Origin: Corallococcus sp. NCRR
GTDB taxonomy: Bacteria > Myxococcota > Myxococcia > Myxococcales > Myxococcaceae
DNA: 64,000 bases
Assembly (NCBI RefSeq): GCF_026965535.1
Contig: NZ_CP114039.1
Location: 1,984,001 to 2,048,000 of the forward strand
Direction: 5' to 3'
The notes beneath the pieces are model-generated. The model had not been told where the DNA came from. It saw nothing but the letters and a program-made list of their open reading frames with translations, and did no database searches. The number at the start of each line of letters is the position of its first letter. The stretch's first letter is position 1. This document shows positions 43,635 to 53,136 of the stretch, one piece after another. The position numbers and the translations under genes were made by a program.

Positions 43635-45317
43635 TCACGGGGTGGTCGCGCAGAATGGATCCACCGGGGCGGACCACAGCGAGTATCCCGGGGCCCCCGG
43701 GAAGCCGGCGAAGAAGACGCGGTCCCCCACCCGCTGGAAGCCCACGGCCCGCGCGGGCTTCCCTGGCGAGCCGCTGGGCACCGCCCGGGTCCCTTCGAGC
43801 GTGCCGTCCGTCACCCACGGGCCGTAGCCCACATCCTGCGTCCAGTTCGTGAAGAACACGGTGCCCGTCCCGGTCGCGTAGAGCGGCGAGCCGTACTCAT
43901 CTTGCGTGCTCAGCTTCGCGGAGAGCTTCCGGGTGCCGTCCGTGGTGCCGTCCGTCACCCACAGGCTGACCTCCACGGGCGCGGGACCCCAGGCGTAGAT
44001 GGCCTGCTTGAGGAGGATCCTTCCTCCGGCCCGTACGACCTCCTCGTCCAGGACGGCCGTCTCCAGGTGCGCGTAGGGGTTGTCCAGGGTGGCCACGAAC
44101 GTCTTGCCGCCGGACAGCGCCAGCCCGCGCAGCACCAGGTGCTTCGCGTCCTCGGTGTGGGACAGCATGACGGCGGACGTGCCCGCGATGCCCAGGAGCT
44201 TGCCCCCCTTGGCGAAGGCTCCCAGCTTCGCCGTGCCGTCCTGCGTACCGTCCGTCCTCCAGACCTCCGTCGCGCCAGGGCCGTCGTTCACGAGCGCGAA
44301 CACCGCCGTGGCGTCCACGACGTGGGCCTCGCTCAGCGCCACCGTCGCGGACACGTCCAGTTGCTTCAGCCGGCGCGTCCCGGCGGCCGTCCCGTCCGTC
44401 CGCCACAGCCGCGTCCCGGTCTCGGGGTCCTGGACGACGAAGACCACCGCGTCCCCCACCTTGAACAGGCGCGCGAGGCGGGCCTGGGCGCCGAAGGCGT
44501 GGGCCCGAGCCGTGCCGTCCACCGTCCCGTCCGTGCGCCACAGCTGGAGGCCCGCTCCGTCCTGGAGGAAGAACACGCGGCCGGTGGCCGTGAGCTCATC
44601 GCCTACGAGCGCCGCGGCGGATCCGAAGTCCTTCAGCCGCACCGTCCCCGCGCTCGTCCCGTCCGTGCGCCACAGCTCCACGCCCCCCGTCGCGCAGGGG
44701 GCGTTGAAGAAGGACACGCCCGCGCCGAGTTCCCGGAAGCCGGAGACCGCGAGGTGGTCTGCGCACGCGGGCAACTCGCTGGCCCGCTGCGTCCCTTCCA
44801 CGGTGCCGTCGCTGCGCCACACCTCGGAGTCGCTGGAGGAACTGGCGACCTCGAAGTACAGCCGGGTGCCGGCCGCCATCAGGTTGCGGATCGTCCCCAC
44901 GGCGTTGGCGGGCACCAGTTCCACGGTCCCCGCGCCCGTCCCGTCGCTCCGCCAGAGCGCGTCACCCGAGCCATCCCACAGCGTGAAGTAGAGCGTCCCC
45001 GCCACGTCGGTCAGGTTCAGGGGAATCGGCTCGCTGGAGAGCGGCGTCCCGGGCACCCGGTTGGAGGGGAACAGCGGCTTCACCTCCCGCGCCACACCGG
45101 GAGCACATGCGACCGCGGGCGCGGGGGCCGCATCCCCACCGGCCTCACCTGGCTCAGCTGCCTCACTTGACGGCTCCGCCGCCACCGTCTCCGAAACGGG
45201 CGCCACCTGCGCCGCTCCGGCCTCCACCGGGCTCTCCGGTGCATCCCCTTCCTGCGCGCCGCCACAGCCCATGAGACAACCCACCACTGCTACGCTCCAC
45301 CATGCATTCATCCGCAT
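43635..45317 (-). CDS. Lipoprotein with ELWRTDGTxxGT repeats
   Basis: 560 residues from the ATG at 45317. Lipobox LMGCG, then a Glu/Ala/Pro-rich spacer (about 25-70), then at least nine copies of a ~45-50-residue unit ending LWRTDGTxxGTxxL (for example ALWRSDGTGAGTVEL, ELWRTDGTSAGTVRL, QLWRTDGTVDGTARA, EVWRTDGTQDGTAKL). Each unit looks like one blade of a beta-propeller. Typical of myxobacterial surface lipoproteins of unknown function. It lies between rpmH and dnaA, where many bacteria have only the origin. Confidence 0.85.
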   Translation of the reverse strand: MRMNAWWSVAVVGCLMGCGGAQEGDAPESPVEAGAAQVAPVSETVAAEPSSEAAEPGEAGGDAAPAPAVACAPGVAREVKPLFPSNRVPGTPLSSEPIPLNLTDVAGTLYFTLWDGSGDALWRSDGTGAGTVELVPANAVGTIRNLMAAGTRLYFEVASSSSDSEVWRSDGTVEGTQRASELPACADHLAVSGFRELGAGVSFFNAPCATGGVELWRTDGTSAGTVRLKDFGSAAALVGDELTATGRVFFLQDGAGLQLWRTDGTVDGTARAHAFGAQARLARLFKVGDAVVFVVQDPETGTRLWRTDGTAAGTRRLKQLDVSATVALSEAHVVDATAVFALVNDGPGATEVWRTDGTQDGTAKLGAFAKGGKLLGIAGTSAVMLSHTEDAKHLVLRGLALSGGKTFVATLDNPYAHLETAVLDEEVVRAGGRILLKQAIYAWGPAPVEVSLWVTDGTTDGTRKLSAKLSTQDEYGSPLYATGTGTVFFTNWTQDVGYGPWVTDGTLEGTRAVPSGSPGKPARAVGFQRVGDRVFFAGFPGAPGYSLWSAPVDPFCATTP

Positions 45318-45515
45318 TGCCGCTCCGTTATCCCCTCGTACTGGCAGCAAGGTTGAATTCACTGGACGGATGACAACCCCCTCCCCGCAGGGCATGTCGT
45401 ACATCCATCCGGAAATCGACAGCGGGCGCGGGCGCTCGCGGAAGGTGGGGTGGGCGTGACGAACGGATCCACCGGGAGTGATCATCCCCACCCGCCAGGG
45501 CGCCTCCGCTGATCC

Positions 45516-46970
45516 GTGCTACAGGCCGGTTCCTTGATCAGCCGGAGAGCGGGTGTTAGCACCGCCGAACGCCCGCGGGTTCCCTCCTTCCGCTGCGTTT
45601 CCGAGCCTCCACGTGAACGCCCTCGCCAAGCCCCTTCGCCTTCGCTTCCCAGTGCCGGCGTCATCTGGACCCGCACGCTGGAAGCCATCCGTCAGGAGGG
45701 GCTGCACTACGCCCTCACCTGGCTGGAGCGGATGCGCCCCATGGAGGTGCGCGAGAACGCCCTGGTCCTGGGCGTGCCGGACCGCTTCTTCCGTGACTGG
45801 GTGGATGACCACTACCGCTCCATGCTGGAGACGCACATCGCCCGGCTGGAGCCGTCCCTGGGCCGCGTCGCCTATGAAGTCGTCGTCGGTCCGCCGCCGT
45901 CGTCCGCGGACCTGCCGCCCACGCCCACCGTCAAGGTGAACTCGATGCGGCCCGCGCGGCTCAACCCGCGCTTCACCTTCGACACCTACGTCGTCGCGGA
46001 CAGCAACCAGCTCCCCGCCGCCGCCGCGCAGGCCGTGGCCCACCGGCCGGGCCACAACTACAACCCGCTCTACATCTACGGCGGCACCGGCCTGGGCAAG
46101 ACGCACCTGCTCCAGGCCGTGGGCAATCACATCTGGGAGAAGGACCCCACCCAGCGCATCGTCTACCTCTCCAGCGAGCAGTTCACGAACGAGTACGTGG
46201 AGAGCGTGCGCGAGCACCGCATGACGGACTTCCGCCGGAAGTTCCGCGAGGAGTGCGACGTGCTCCTCATCGACGACATCCAGTTCCTGGGCAAGCGCGA
46301 GGAGACGCAGAAGGAGTTCTTCTACACCTTCGAGACGCTCTTCGGCCTCAACAAGGCCATCGTGCTCACCAGCGACATGGTGCCCGCGGAGGTGCCCGGC
46401 ATGGAGGACCGCCTGCGCAGCCGCTTCGCCATGGGCCTGATGGCGGACATCCGCGAGCCCACCTACGAAACGCGCGTCGCCATCCTCCAGAAGAAGGCGG
46501 AGCAGGAGGGCCTCAACCTGCCCGACCCCGTGGCGCACTTCATCGCGAAGCACGTGCAGAAGAACGTGCGCGAGCTGGAAGGCGCGCTCGTGAAGCTGTC
46601 CGCGATGCACAGCCTCACCAAACAGCCGGTGACGGAGGAGTTCGCGTCCCAGGTGCTGCGCGACATCCTCCCCGCTCAGCGCACCGTGGACGTGGAGGCC
46701 ATCCAGCGCGAGGTCGCCCGCTTCTACAAGGTGACGGTCGATGCGCTGAAGGAGGACCGGCGCCACAAGGCGCTCGCGCACGCGCGCCAGGTGGCCATGT
46801 ACCTGAGCCGCAAGCTGACCAAGAGCTCCTTCCCGGAGATCGCCTCGCGCTTCAACAAGGACCACTCCACCGTCATCTCCGCCGTGCGCAAGGTCGAAGG
46901 CCTGCGGGAGACGGACGCGGCCGTGCACCGCGACCTGTCGGAGCTGGAGACGAAGCTCGGCGGCATGTAG
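45516..46970 (+). CDS. dnaA: Chromosomal replication initiator protein DnaA
   Basis: 484 residues from a GTG at 45516, the longest in-frame option (TTG at 45534 is the only other one before the domain). Domain I starts at [27 protein letters not shown]; domain III has [27 protein letters not shown], Walker [10 protein letters not shown], Walker [14 protein letters not shown] and the arginine-finger region [14 protein letters not shown]; domain IV ends [44 protein letters not shown]. The first 50 residues are Arg/Pro-rich and unlike domain I, so the true start is uncertain. Starts replication at oriC. Confidence 0.95.
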   Translation: MLQAGSLISRRAGVSTAERPRVPSFRCVSEPPRERPRQAPSPSLPSAGVIWTRTLEAIRQEGLHYALTWLERMRPMEVRENALVLGVPDRFFRDWVDDHYRSMLETHIARLEPSLGRVAYEVVVGPPPSSADLPPTPTVKVNSMRPARLNPRFTFDTYVVADSNQLPAAAAQAVAHRPGHNYNPLYIYGGTGLGKTHLLQAVGNHIWEKDPTQRIVYLSSEQFTNEYVESVREHRMTDFRRKFREECDVLLIDDIQFLGKREETQKEFFYTFETLFGLNKAIVLTSDMVPAEVPGMEDRLRSRFAMGLMADIREPTYETRVAILQKKAEQEGLNLPDPVAHFIAKHVQKNVRELEGALVKLSAMHSLTKQPVTEEFASQVLRDILPAQRTVDVEAIQREVARFYKVTVDALKEDRRHKALAHARQVAMYLSRKLTKSSFPEIASRFNKDHSTVISAVRKVEGLRETDAAVHRDLSELETKLGGM

Positions 46971-46976
46971 TCCGCG

Positions 46977-47417
46977 TCAGGGCTGTGCCGGTTGTGACGG
47001 GGCGGACACCTCCTCCAGCGTCCTGCCGCTCTCCTGGTCGCTGAGCTCCGCCGAGACGTCCCCCAGCGAGAGGATGCCCACCAGCCGCTTCGCCCGGTTC
47101 AACACCAGGATGCGGCGGATCTGCGAGGCCCTCATCTTCTGGGCCGCCTGGGTCAGGTCATCATCGTCGTAGACGAACTCCACGCCCCGGGTCATCGCCT
47201 GGGCCACCTGGGTGCGCTCGGCGTCCAGCCCCTGCGCCACCGCGCGGATGACGATGTCCCGGTCCGTGACGATGCCTACCAGTTCGTCGCCGTCACACAC
47301 GGGGATGGGGCCCACGTTCAGCAGGCGCATCTTCTCCGCGGCCATCCTCAGGGAGTCAGACGGGCGGACGACCTCCACGTCGGATGTCATTACGTCGCTC
47401 ACTCGTTGCGTTGCCAT
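46977..47417 (-). CDS. Two-CBS-domain protein
   Basis: 146 residues from the ATG at 47417 after AGGAGAGACGCC. Tandem CBS motifs: [56 protein letters not shown] and [58 protein letters not shown] pairs bind adenine nucleotides and regulate partner proteins; stand-alone pairs of this type are common. It converges with dnaA, 6 bp from its stop. Confidence 0.94.
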   Translation of the reverse strand: MATQRVSDVMTSDVEVVRPSDSLRMAAEKMRLLNVGPIPVCDGDELVGIVTDRDIVIRAVAQGLDAERTQVAQAMTRGVEFVYDDDDLTQAAQKMRASQIRRILVLNRAKRLVGILSLGDVSAELSDQESGRTLEEVSAPSQPAQP

Positions 47418-47600
47418 GGCGTCTCTCCTGTGGGGTTCCTCCTCACGCTGAGCACCGGCCTGTCCGCTGGCATGAGCCGCCATCACGCGCGTCTGTCCAT
47501 TTCCCCGGGCCTCGGGCATGCTGGGGCTTCGCGGGCCTCGTGGGGCTCGCGCATCGGGACGCCCGGCCGGAGGCGCTCCCCCTCGCGTAGTGCTTCCGAC

Positions 47601-48413
47601 ATGCCCTCCATCCCCTGGTTGCGTGCTTCCGGCCTTGCTGTCGCCGCGCTGTGTCTGTCTGCCTGTGACAGCGGCTCGGACACCACCGAGCTGCGCTTCG
47701 GCATCCACCCGACGACCTACATGCGGCCGCTGACGGCGGAGGCTTCCTCCCGGCGGACGGCAATGGAGTCTCCGCCGCCGCCGCCCACCTTCCGCTCGGA
47801 TGACGGCCTCGTGTTCACGGTGGAGTCCGCCAACGCCACGCTGTTCGACGTGCGTCTGTATCTACCGCCCGGGCGCGAGTGCTCGGACTACGAGGGCCAG
47901 CTGGATCCATTGGTGACGTGCACCGACGCGGCGGACGGCGAGTACGGGATGCTGAGCGTGCGGGAGCCCCTGGAGGTGGATTGGATGAACGCCACCCTCC
48001 TTCCGGACTGGCCGCTCCGCATCCCCCAGGGATTCTATGGCTCCGTCGAGGCCCGCCTGGGCCAGAACACGCCCGCGCTGCCCAGCTTCAGCCTGGAGGC
48101 GAGCTTCACCTGGAAGGACCAGCGCCATGTCCTGAAGGTGGCCTTCCCCTCCACCGCGGCCCTGCGCTTCGAGGCACGAGATCCCCTGGACATCCTCAGC
48201 GGGGGCGAGAACTCGCTCGTGGTGGGCAGCCTGGATTTGACCACGTGGCTCGACTTCATCCCCGTGGAGGCCTGTCTGGCGTCAGGGGACCTGACCCTGG
48301 ACGGCACCACGCTGCGCCTGGAGACGGGGAAGGGTGAGTGCGCGAACGCCGCCGTGCTCATGCGAAACAACATCGAAACCAGCGCCAAGGTGTTCCGCGC
48401 CACCCACCGGTGA
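47601..48413 (+). CDS. Lipoprotein, paralogue of the next gene
   Basis: 270 residues from the ATG at 47601. Lipobox LSACD. The mature protein contains DDGLVFTVESANATLFDVRLYLPPGRECSDY..., an EVDWMNATLLPDWPLRIPQGFYGSVEARLG segment and a cysteine-bearing VEACLASGDLTLDG...KGECANA. The order of these blocks matches the downstream lipoprotein, so the two are tandem paralogues. They recall DUF4382-like carbohydrate-binding beta proteins but the match is weak. Function unknown. Confidence 0.75.
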   Translation: MPSIPWLRASGLAVAALCLSACDSGSDTTELRFGIHPTTYMRPLTAEASSRRTAMESPPPPPTFRSDDGLVFTVESANATLFDVRLYLPPGRECSDYEGQLDPLVTCTDAADGEYGMLSVREPLEVDWMNATLLPDWPLRIPQGFYGSVEARLGQNTPALPSFSLEASFTWKDQRHVLKVAFPSTAALRFEARDPLDILSGGENSLVVGSLDLTTWLDFIPVEACLASGDLTLDGTTLRLETGKGECANAAVLMRNNIETSAKVFRATHR

Positions 48414-48417
48414 GCCC

Positions 48418-49182
48418 ATGCCCATGCCTTCCCGTTGGCTGTGTCTGTCTTTGATGTCCCTGGGGTTGTCTGGCTGTAACACCGGGACCCATACGCGGCT
48501 CATCTTCACGCTGGACCCGAACCTGCCAGGCGCGTCTTCCCTGGCGGTCCCGGCCTCCGGCGTCCAAGCCATGACGTCTCCGCCCACGGCTCCCGACATC
48601 ACGTCCGGCGACGGCATGCGCTTCCAACTGCAGGACGCCAGCGTCCGGGTGACGGACATCCGTCTGGCATTGGCCGGGGGGCTCGGCTGCGACGACGTGC
48701 GCGAGCAGCTCCCGGAGAACACCGGGTGCGTGCAGTCGGGAGACTCGGCCACGGTGACGCTCGCGGGCCCGTTCGCCATCAACCTGCCGTCAGGGGAGCC
48801 CTACGAGGCCGTGATAGAGCTGCCTCCCGGCACCTACCGGCGGATCGACTTCGTGCTGGGGAAGAATGGCTTCACCGCCCAGACCCTCCACGCCGGAGAT
48901 GCCTTCTGGGGCATGGACCTGGAACTGCCGGAAGGCACGGCCATGGCCTCCGAGGCCGCATCGGACCTCACGCTGACGGAGGGCGGCTCCCTGCGCGTGA
49001 TGTTCAACCAGGATGCCTGGCTGAAGGAGCTGCCGCTGTCCGCGTGCTACCAGAACGGGGACTGGCCCCAGCCGGGCCCCAAGCGGAGCCTGGACGAGGT
49101 GGGCGGCAGGTGCCAGGGCGCCGGGGACCGGGCGCGCGACGCCATCCGCACCCAGCTCAAGCTGGAGACCCGCTCCTTCTGA
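48418..49182 (+). CDS. Lipoprotein, paralogue of the previous gene
   Basis: 254 residues from the ATG at 48418 (ATG at 48424 also possible), 4 bp after the previous stop, so they form an operon. Lipobox LSGCN. RFQLQDASVRVTDIRLALAGGLGCDDVREQLPENTGC, then LPSGEPYEAVIELPPGTYRRIDFVLG and LPLSACYQNGD...GGRCQGA parallel the preceding lipoprotein block by block. Predicted secreted beta-rich protein; no known family with confidence. Converges with the zinc-finger membrane gene. Confidence 0.75.
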   Translation: MPMPSRWLCLSLMSLGLSGCNTGTHTRLIFTLDPNLPGASSLAVPASGVQAMTSPPTAPDITSGDGMRFQLQDASVRVTDIRLALAGGLGCDDVREQLPENTGCVQSGDSATVTLAGPFAINLPSGEPYEAVIELPPGTYRRIDFVLGKNGFTAQTLHAGDAFWGMDLELPEGTAMASEAASDLTLTEGGSLRVMFNQDAWLKELPLSACYQNGDWPQPGPKRSLDEVGGRCQGAGDRARDAIRTQLKLETRSF

Positions 49183-49191
49183 TCCCTGCGG

Positions 49192-50013
49192 TCAGGAGTG
49201 GATCAGGCCGGACAGCCACGGCCCCAGGACGAGCCACCACAGCAGCGGACTGAGCAGCCCCAGGACCAGCCCCGCGAGGGCCTGGCCCCGGCGGCCGATG
49301 GGCGGCGTGGCCTGCGGGTCCACGCGCTGGAGCGCCACCGCGCCGCAAATCACCGCGAAGGGCGCGAGCAGGGGCATCAGCACCGAGCCAAAGCCATACC
49401 GCACGGCCTGAGCTGCCATGGGATTGTTGTAGCGCTGGTCCCACAGCGCCTTCAGCGCCCCGGGCGACACCGGCAGCCGGAAGAAGAGCTGGTTGCGCAC
49501 ATCGCGGTGGATGCGCATCCCGGTGAGCAGCCCGGGGATGGCGCACACGAAGTAGAGGAAGCGCCCGTCCCGGTTCATGGCATCCGCCACCCCGGCCATC
49601 ACCAGCGGCGTCACCAGCAGGGCGTGCCGCGCCCAGCGCTGGCCCAGGAAGAAGGCCACGCCCACCGGCACGGGCAACAGCAAGAGGAGCGTGAACAGCG
49701 ACTCCCGCTTCGCGCGCAGCCCCCACTGCGTCAGCGCGGCGGCGGTGGCCACGCAGAGCAGCAGCGTCACGCCTCCCACCACCCACGCCCATTCATCCCG
49801 CTTGCCCCAATAGCGCTGGCGCAGGGTCTCCAGGTAGTTCACCTCCGGGCGCGCCGCGCAGGCCCGGCAGTACAGGCGAGCGTGCAGTCCCGCCACGGAC
49901 GTGGCGCAGTCCGCGCAGAAGAAGCTCCCGCAGCGGGAACACGTGCCGCCCGCGGGCAGGTCCGGGTGGACCGCGCAGCGGCCCTGCGGGGACAAGGGCG
50001 CCTCCAGGCTCAT
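49192..50013 (-). CDS. Membrane protein with N-terminal B-box-type zinc finger
   Basis: 273 residues. The first 55 residues are a zinc-binding module: CAVHPDLPAGGTCSRCGSFFCADCATSV..LYCRACAAR, cysteines and histidine spaced as in B-box or RING-like fingers. Five to six transmembrane helices follow (about 75-95, 102-122, 127-145, 150-165, 208-230, 245-268). The last part, PPIGRRGQALAGLVLGLLSPLLWWLVL, resembles DUF4190-like tails. Function unknown; the combination is common in myxobacteria. Confidence 0.8.
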   Translation of the reverse strand: MSLEAPLSPQGRCAVHPDLPAGGTCSRCGSFFCADCATSVAGLHARLYCRACAARPEVNYLETLRQRYWGKRDEWAWVVGGVTLLLCVATAAALTQWGLRAKRESLFTLLLLLPVPVGVAFFLGQRWARHALLVTPLVMAGVADAMNRDGRFLYFVCAIPGLLTGMRIHRDVRNQLFFRLPVSPGALKALWDQRYNNPMAAQAVRYGFGSVLMPLLAPFAVICGAVALQRVDPQATPPIGRRGQALAGLVLGLLSPLLWWLVLGPWLSGLIHS

Positions 50014-50136
50014 GGCCGCAGTGTCGCACGGCGAGCAACACCCGGCACCCCCAGGCCCACCCCGTCTCCTTCCGGCTTACAGGCCCCGGGGCGCGTGCTA
50101 AGCGCGCGACAGACCGTCCTGAACCGTGGAGGAACC

Positions 50137-51552
50137 TTGTCCCGATTGAAGGCCCTCGCCGCAGCGGCCCTGTTCGTGGGGCTTCCGGCGCTCGCTCAGA
50201 CCCCCGAGGCGAAGCCGCTGGAGCCCGGCCGCGAAAACCTGGCCATCCCGTATGAGAAGTACACGCTGCCCAACGGCATGGAGGTCATCCTCTCCGTGGA
50301 CCGCAAGCTGCCCGTGGTGGCCGTCAACGTCTGGTACCACGTGGGCGCCTACGACGAGACGCCGGGCCGCACCGGGTTCGCGCACCTCTTCGAGCACATG
50401 ATGTTCCAGGGCTCCAAGCACGTGCCGGATGACGTGCACATCGGCCTCTTGGAGCAGGCGGGCGCCACGGACCTGAACGGCACCACCAGCTTCGACCGCA
50501 CCAACTACTACGAGACCGTGCCCAGCAACCTGCTGGAGACGGCGCTGTGGTTGGAGAGCGACCGCATGGGCTTCCTGCTGGACTCGCTCACGCAGAAGAA
50601 GCTCGATACGCAGAAGGAGGTCGTGAAGAACGAGCGCCGCCAGAGCGTGGAGACGGCCCCCTACGGCGAGGCGCAGGAGAAGGCGTGGCAGACGCTGTTC
50701 CCCGCGCCGCACCCGTACTCCGGCAACGTGATTGGCTCCATGAAGGACCTGGACGCGGCCACCGTGGACGACGTGAAGGGGTTCTTCCGCAAGTGGTACG
50801 CGCCCTCCAACGCGACGCTCGCCATCGTGGGCGACTTCGACCCCGCGAAGGCCAAGGCGCTGGTGGAGAAGTACTTCGCCACGCTGCCCTCCGGGCCCAA
50901 GCCCCAGCGTCCGGACGTGAAGCCGGTGAAGGTCACGCGCGAGACGGTCATCCGCCACGACGAGAAGGTGGCCACGCTGCCCCTGCTCACCATGTCCTGG
51001 CTCACCGCCCCGTACCTGAAGCCCGGGGACGCGACGGCGGACGTGCTCGCCACCGCGCTGGGCACGGGCCGCGCGAGCCGCCTGTACCGTCGGCTGGTGC
51101 TGGACAAGCAGTTGGCCCAGAGCGTGGACGCCGTGCAGCAGAGCCAGGGCGCGCAGTCCGTCTTCTCCATCGAGGCGGTGGCCCGGCCCGGCGTCACCAC
51201 GGACACGCTGAAGAAGGAGATCGACGCGGTGCTGGACGAGGTCCGCAAGGACGGCGTCACGCAGGAGGAGATCGTCCGCGCGCGCACCCGCTATGACACG
51301 CGCCAGCTGGCGGGTCTGCAGGCGGTGGGCGGCTCCGGCAGCAAGTCCGACACGCTCCAGAGCTACAACCAGTTCGTGGGCGAGCCCAGCTACGTCGCGC
51401 AGGACCTGGCGCGCTACCAGGACGTGACCCCCGACGCGGTGAAGCAGTTCGCCAACGACGTGCTGCGCCTGGACGCGCGCGTCGTGCTCCACGCGGTGCC
51501 GTCCGCCGGCAAGGCCGCGCCGTCTTCCGCCCCGGGCAAGGAGGCCCGCTAG
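50137..51552 (+). CDS. M16 metalloprotease, catalytic subunit, exported
   Basis: 471 residues from a TTG at 50137; GGAGGAACC directly before it decides this start. Signal peptide about 1-20 (LKALAAAALFVGLPALA). Zinc motif HLFEH (H83, E86, H87) in GRTGFAHLFEHMMFQGSKH and the downstream acidic ligand region NERRQSVETAPYGEAQE. The next gene, 2 bp away, is the inactive partner, so the two form a heterodimeric peptidase like mitochondrial processing peptidase. Likely periplasmic. Confidence 0.93.
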   Translation: MSRLKALAAAALFVGLPALAQTPEAKPLEPGRENLAIPYEKYTLPNGMEVILSVDRKLPVVAVNVWYHVGAYDETPGRTGFAHLFEHMMFQGSKHVPDDVHIGLLEQAGATDLNGTTSFDRTNYYETVPSNLLETALWLESDRMGFLLDSLTQKKLDTQKEVVKNERRQSVETAPYGEAQEKAWQTLFPAPHPYSGNVIGSMKDLDAATVDDVKGFFRKWYAPSNATLAIVGDFDPAKAKALVEKYFATLPSGPKPQRPDVKPVKVTRETVIRHDEKVATLPLLTMSWLTAPYLKPGDATADVLATALGTGRASRLYRRLVLDKQLAQSVDAVQQSQGAQSVFSIEAVARPGVTTDTLKKEIDAVLDEVRKDGVTQEEIVRARTRYDTRQLAGLQAVGGSGSKSDTLQSYNQFVGEPSYVAQDLARYQDVTPDAVKQFANDVLRLDARVVLHAVPSAGKAAPSSAPGKEAR

Positions 51553-51554
51553 TC

Positions 51555-53069
51555 ATGCACCGCCGAATCCTCACTGCCCTCCTCACGCTGTCCGTCGCCG
51601 GCTGCGCCACCACGAAGCCCGCGGAGACGCCGGCTGAAACGGCGCCGGCCGCGCAACCTCAAACCCAGACACCGGCTCCGGACGCGGAGGCGTTCCGCGA
51701 ACAGCAGCCCAAGCCCGGCAAGCCGCCGGACATCGTGCTGCCCACGTTCGAGCAGGCGAAGCTGGACAACGGCCTCACCGTCATCGTCAGCACGCGCAAG
51801 GAATTGCCGCTGGTGTTCGTGGGCATCGCCTTCGCCGCGGGCGTGGCGCAGGAGCCCGCCGCGAAGCTGGGCATCGCGGACCTGTCCTACCGCATGCTGT
51901 TGGAGGGCGCGGGCAAGCGCGACACGGTGGCGCTGGACAACGCGTTCGCGGACCTGGGCGTGTCGCCCGCGCTGTCGGTGGACCCGGACGGCGCCTTCGT
52001 GGGCGCGCGCGTGCTCACGACCAACGTGGACGCGGCGATGAGCCTGCTGTCGGACGTCGTCCTGCGGCCCACCTTCGACGCCAAGGCCTTCGAGCGGCGC
52101 AAGAAGCAGCACCTGGGTGAGCTGGTGCGCCGCATGGGCGACCCGAACTTCCTGGCGCAGGAGGCCTACTACGAGGCCGTGTTCGGCGCGGACCACCCCT
52201 ACGGCCACACGTCCGGCGGCACGCCGAGGACGGTGGAGTCGCTCACGCTGGCGGACGCGAAGAACTTCTACACGAAGAACACGGGGCCTCGCGCCGCCGC
52301 GCTCATCATGACGGGCGACGTGACGCTCCAGCAGGCGGTGGAGTGGGGGAAGAAGTACTTCGGCGGGTGGAAGGGCGGGGCCGTGGCGCCCAAGCCGCCG
52401 CCCGCGCCGCCCGCGCCTCCGCGTCAGCAGGTGCGCGTGGTGGCCAAGCCGGGCCTGGAGCAGACGGTGGTGCTGGTGGGCCGTCCCGGCCTCGCCGCGG
52501 GCCACCCGGACGAATACCCGCTGGAGCTGGCGACCACGGTGTTCGGCGGCTTCTTCGGCAGCCGGCTCAACATGAACATCCGCGAGGACAAGGGCTACAG
52601 CTACGGCGCCAACGCGCACCTGGGCACGCGCCTGGGCGTGGGGCCGCTCACCGCGTACGCGGCCGTGCGGCAGGACGTCACGGGCCCGGCGCTCAACGAG
52701 TTCATCAAGGAGCTGGCCGGCATCAAGTCCAACCCCATCACGGAGAAGGAGCTGGCCGCCGCGCGCGAAGGCCTCATCCGCGCGTTCCCCGGCGCCTTCG
52801 AGACGGTGGAGGGCCTGGGCGGCAGCGCCGCGCAGCTCTACTTCCACCGCCGGCCCATGGATGAGTTCAAGCGCACCGTGGAGGGCCTGGAGAACGCCAG
52901 CGCCGCGGAGGTGCAGCGCGTGGCCGAGTCCTACCTGGACCCGGCCAACATGCAGGTGGTGCTCGTGGGCGACCCGCTGGTCATCCAGGAGCAGGTGACG
53001 CCGCTCAACCTGGGCAAGCTCACGCTGGTGGAGACGGCGTCGTCGGACAAGGCGCCTGCGTCCAAGTAG
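51555..53069 (+). CDS. M16-family non-catalytic partner, lipoprotein
   Basis: 504 residues. Lipobox VAGCA and a Pro/Ala/Thr spacer, then an M16 fold in which the HxxEH site is replaced by ADLSYRMLLEGAG, so no zinc is bound. The glycine-rich loop and C-terminal features are kept (FGGFFGSRLNMNIREDKGYSYGANAHLG). It would complete the substrate chamber for the preceding catalytic subunit and, as a lipoprotein, tether the complex to a membrane. Confidence 0.92.
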   Translation: MHRRILTALLTLSVAGCATTKPAETPAETAPAAQPQTQTPAPDAEAFREQQPKPGKPPDIVLPTFEQAKLDNGLTVIVSTRKELPLVFVGIAFAAGVAQEPAAKLGIADLSYRMLLEGAGKRDTVALDNAFADLGVSPALSVDPDGAFVGARVLTTNVDAAMSLLSDVVLRPTFDAKAFERRKKQHLGELVRRMGDPNFLAQEAYYEAVFGADHPYGHTSGGTPRTVESLTLADAKNFYTKNTGPRAAALIMTGDVTLQQAVEWGKKYFGGWKGGAVAPKPPPAPPAPPRQQVRVVAKPGLEQTVVLVGRPGLAAGHPDEYPLELATTVFGGFFGSRLNMNIREDKGYSYGANAHLGTRLGVGPLTAYAAVRQDVTGPALNEFIKELAGIKSNPITEKELAAAREGLIRAFPGAFETVEGLGGSAAQLYFHRRPMDEFKRTVEGLENASAAEVQRVAESYLDPANMQVVLVGDPLVIQEQVTPLNLGKLTLVETASSDKAPASK

Positions 53070-53097
53070 CGAAGCGCTCCACTTCGAGGTGTGGAAG

Positions 53098-53136
53098 CCG
53101 GGGTCCCGACGTGGGTGTCGGGGCCCCGGTTTTTTT
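53098..53136. terminator. Strong intrinsic terminator
   Basis: CCGGGGTCCCGAC (53098-53110) and GTCGGGGCCCCGG (53117-53129) form a near-perfect 13-bp stem with a 6-nt loop, then seven T's. It ends the M16 operon and faces the end of the convergent acidic-protein gene. Confidence 0.93.

Noticed and set aside
45328-45336. DnaA box upstream of dnaA (TTATCCCCT)
   Set aside because: Two of nine positions differ from TTATCCACA, including the essential CACA end, and it is single.
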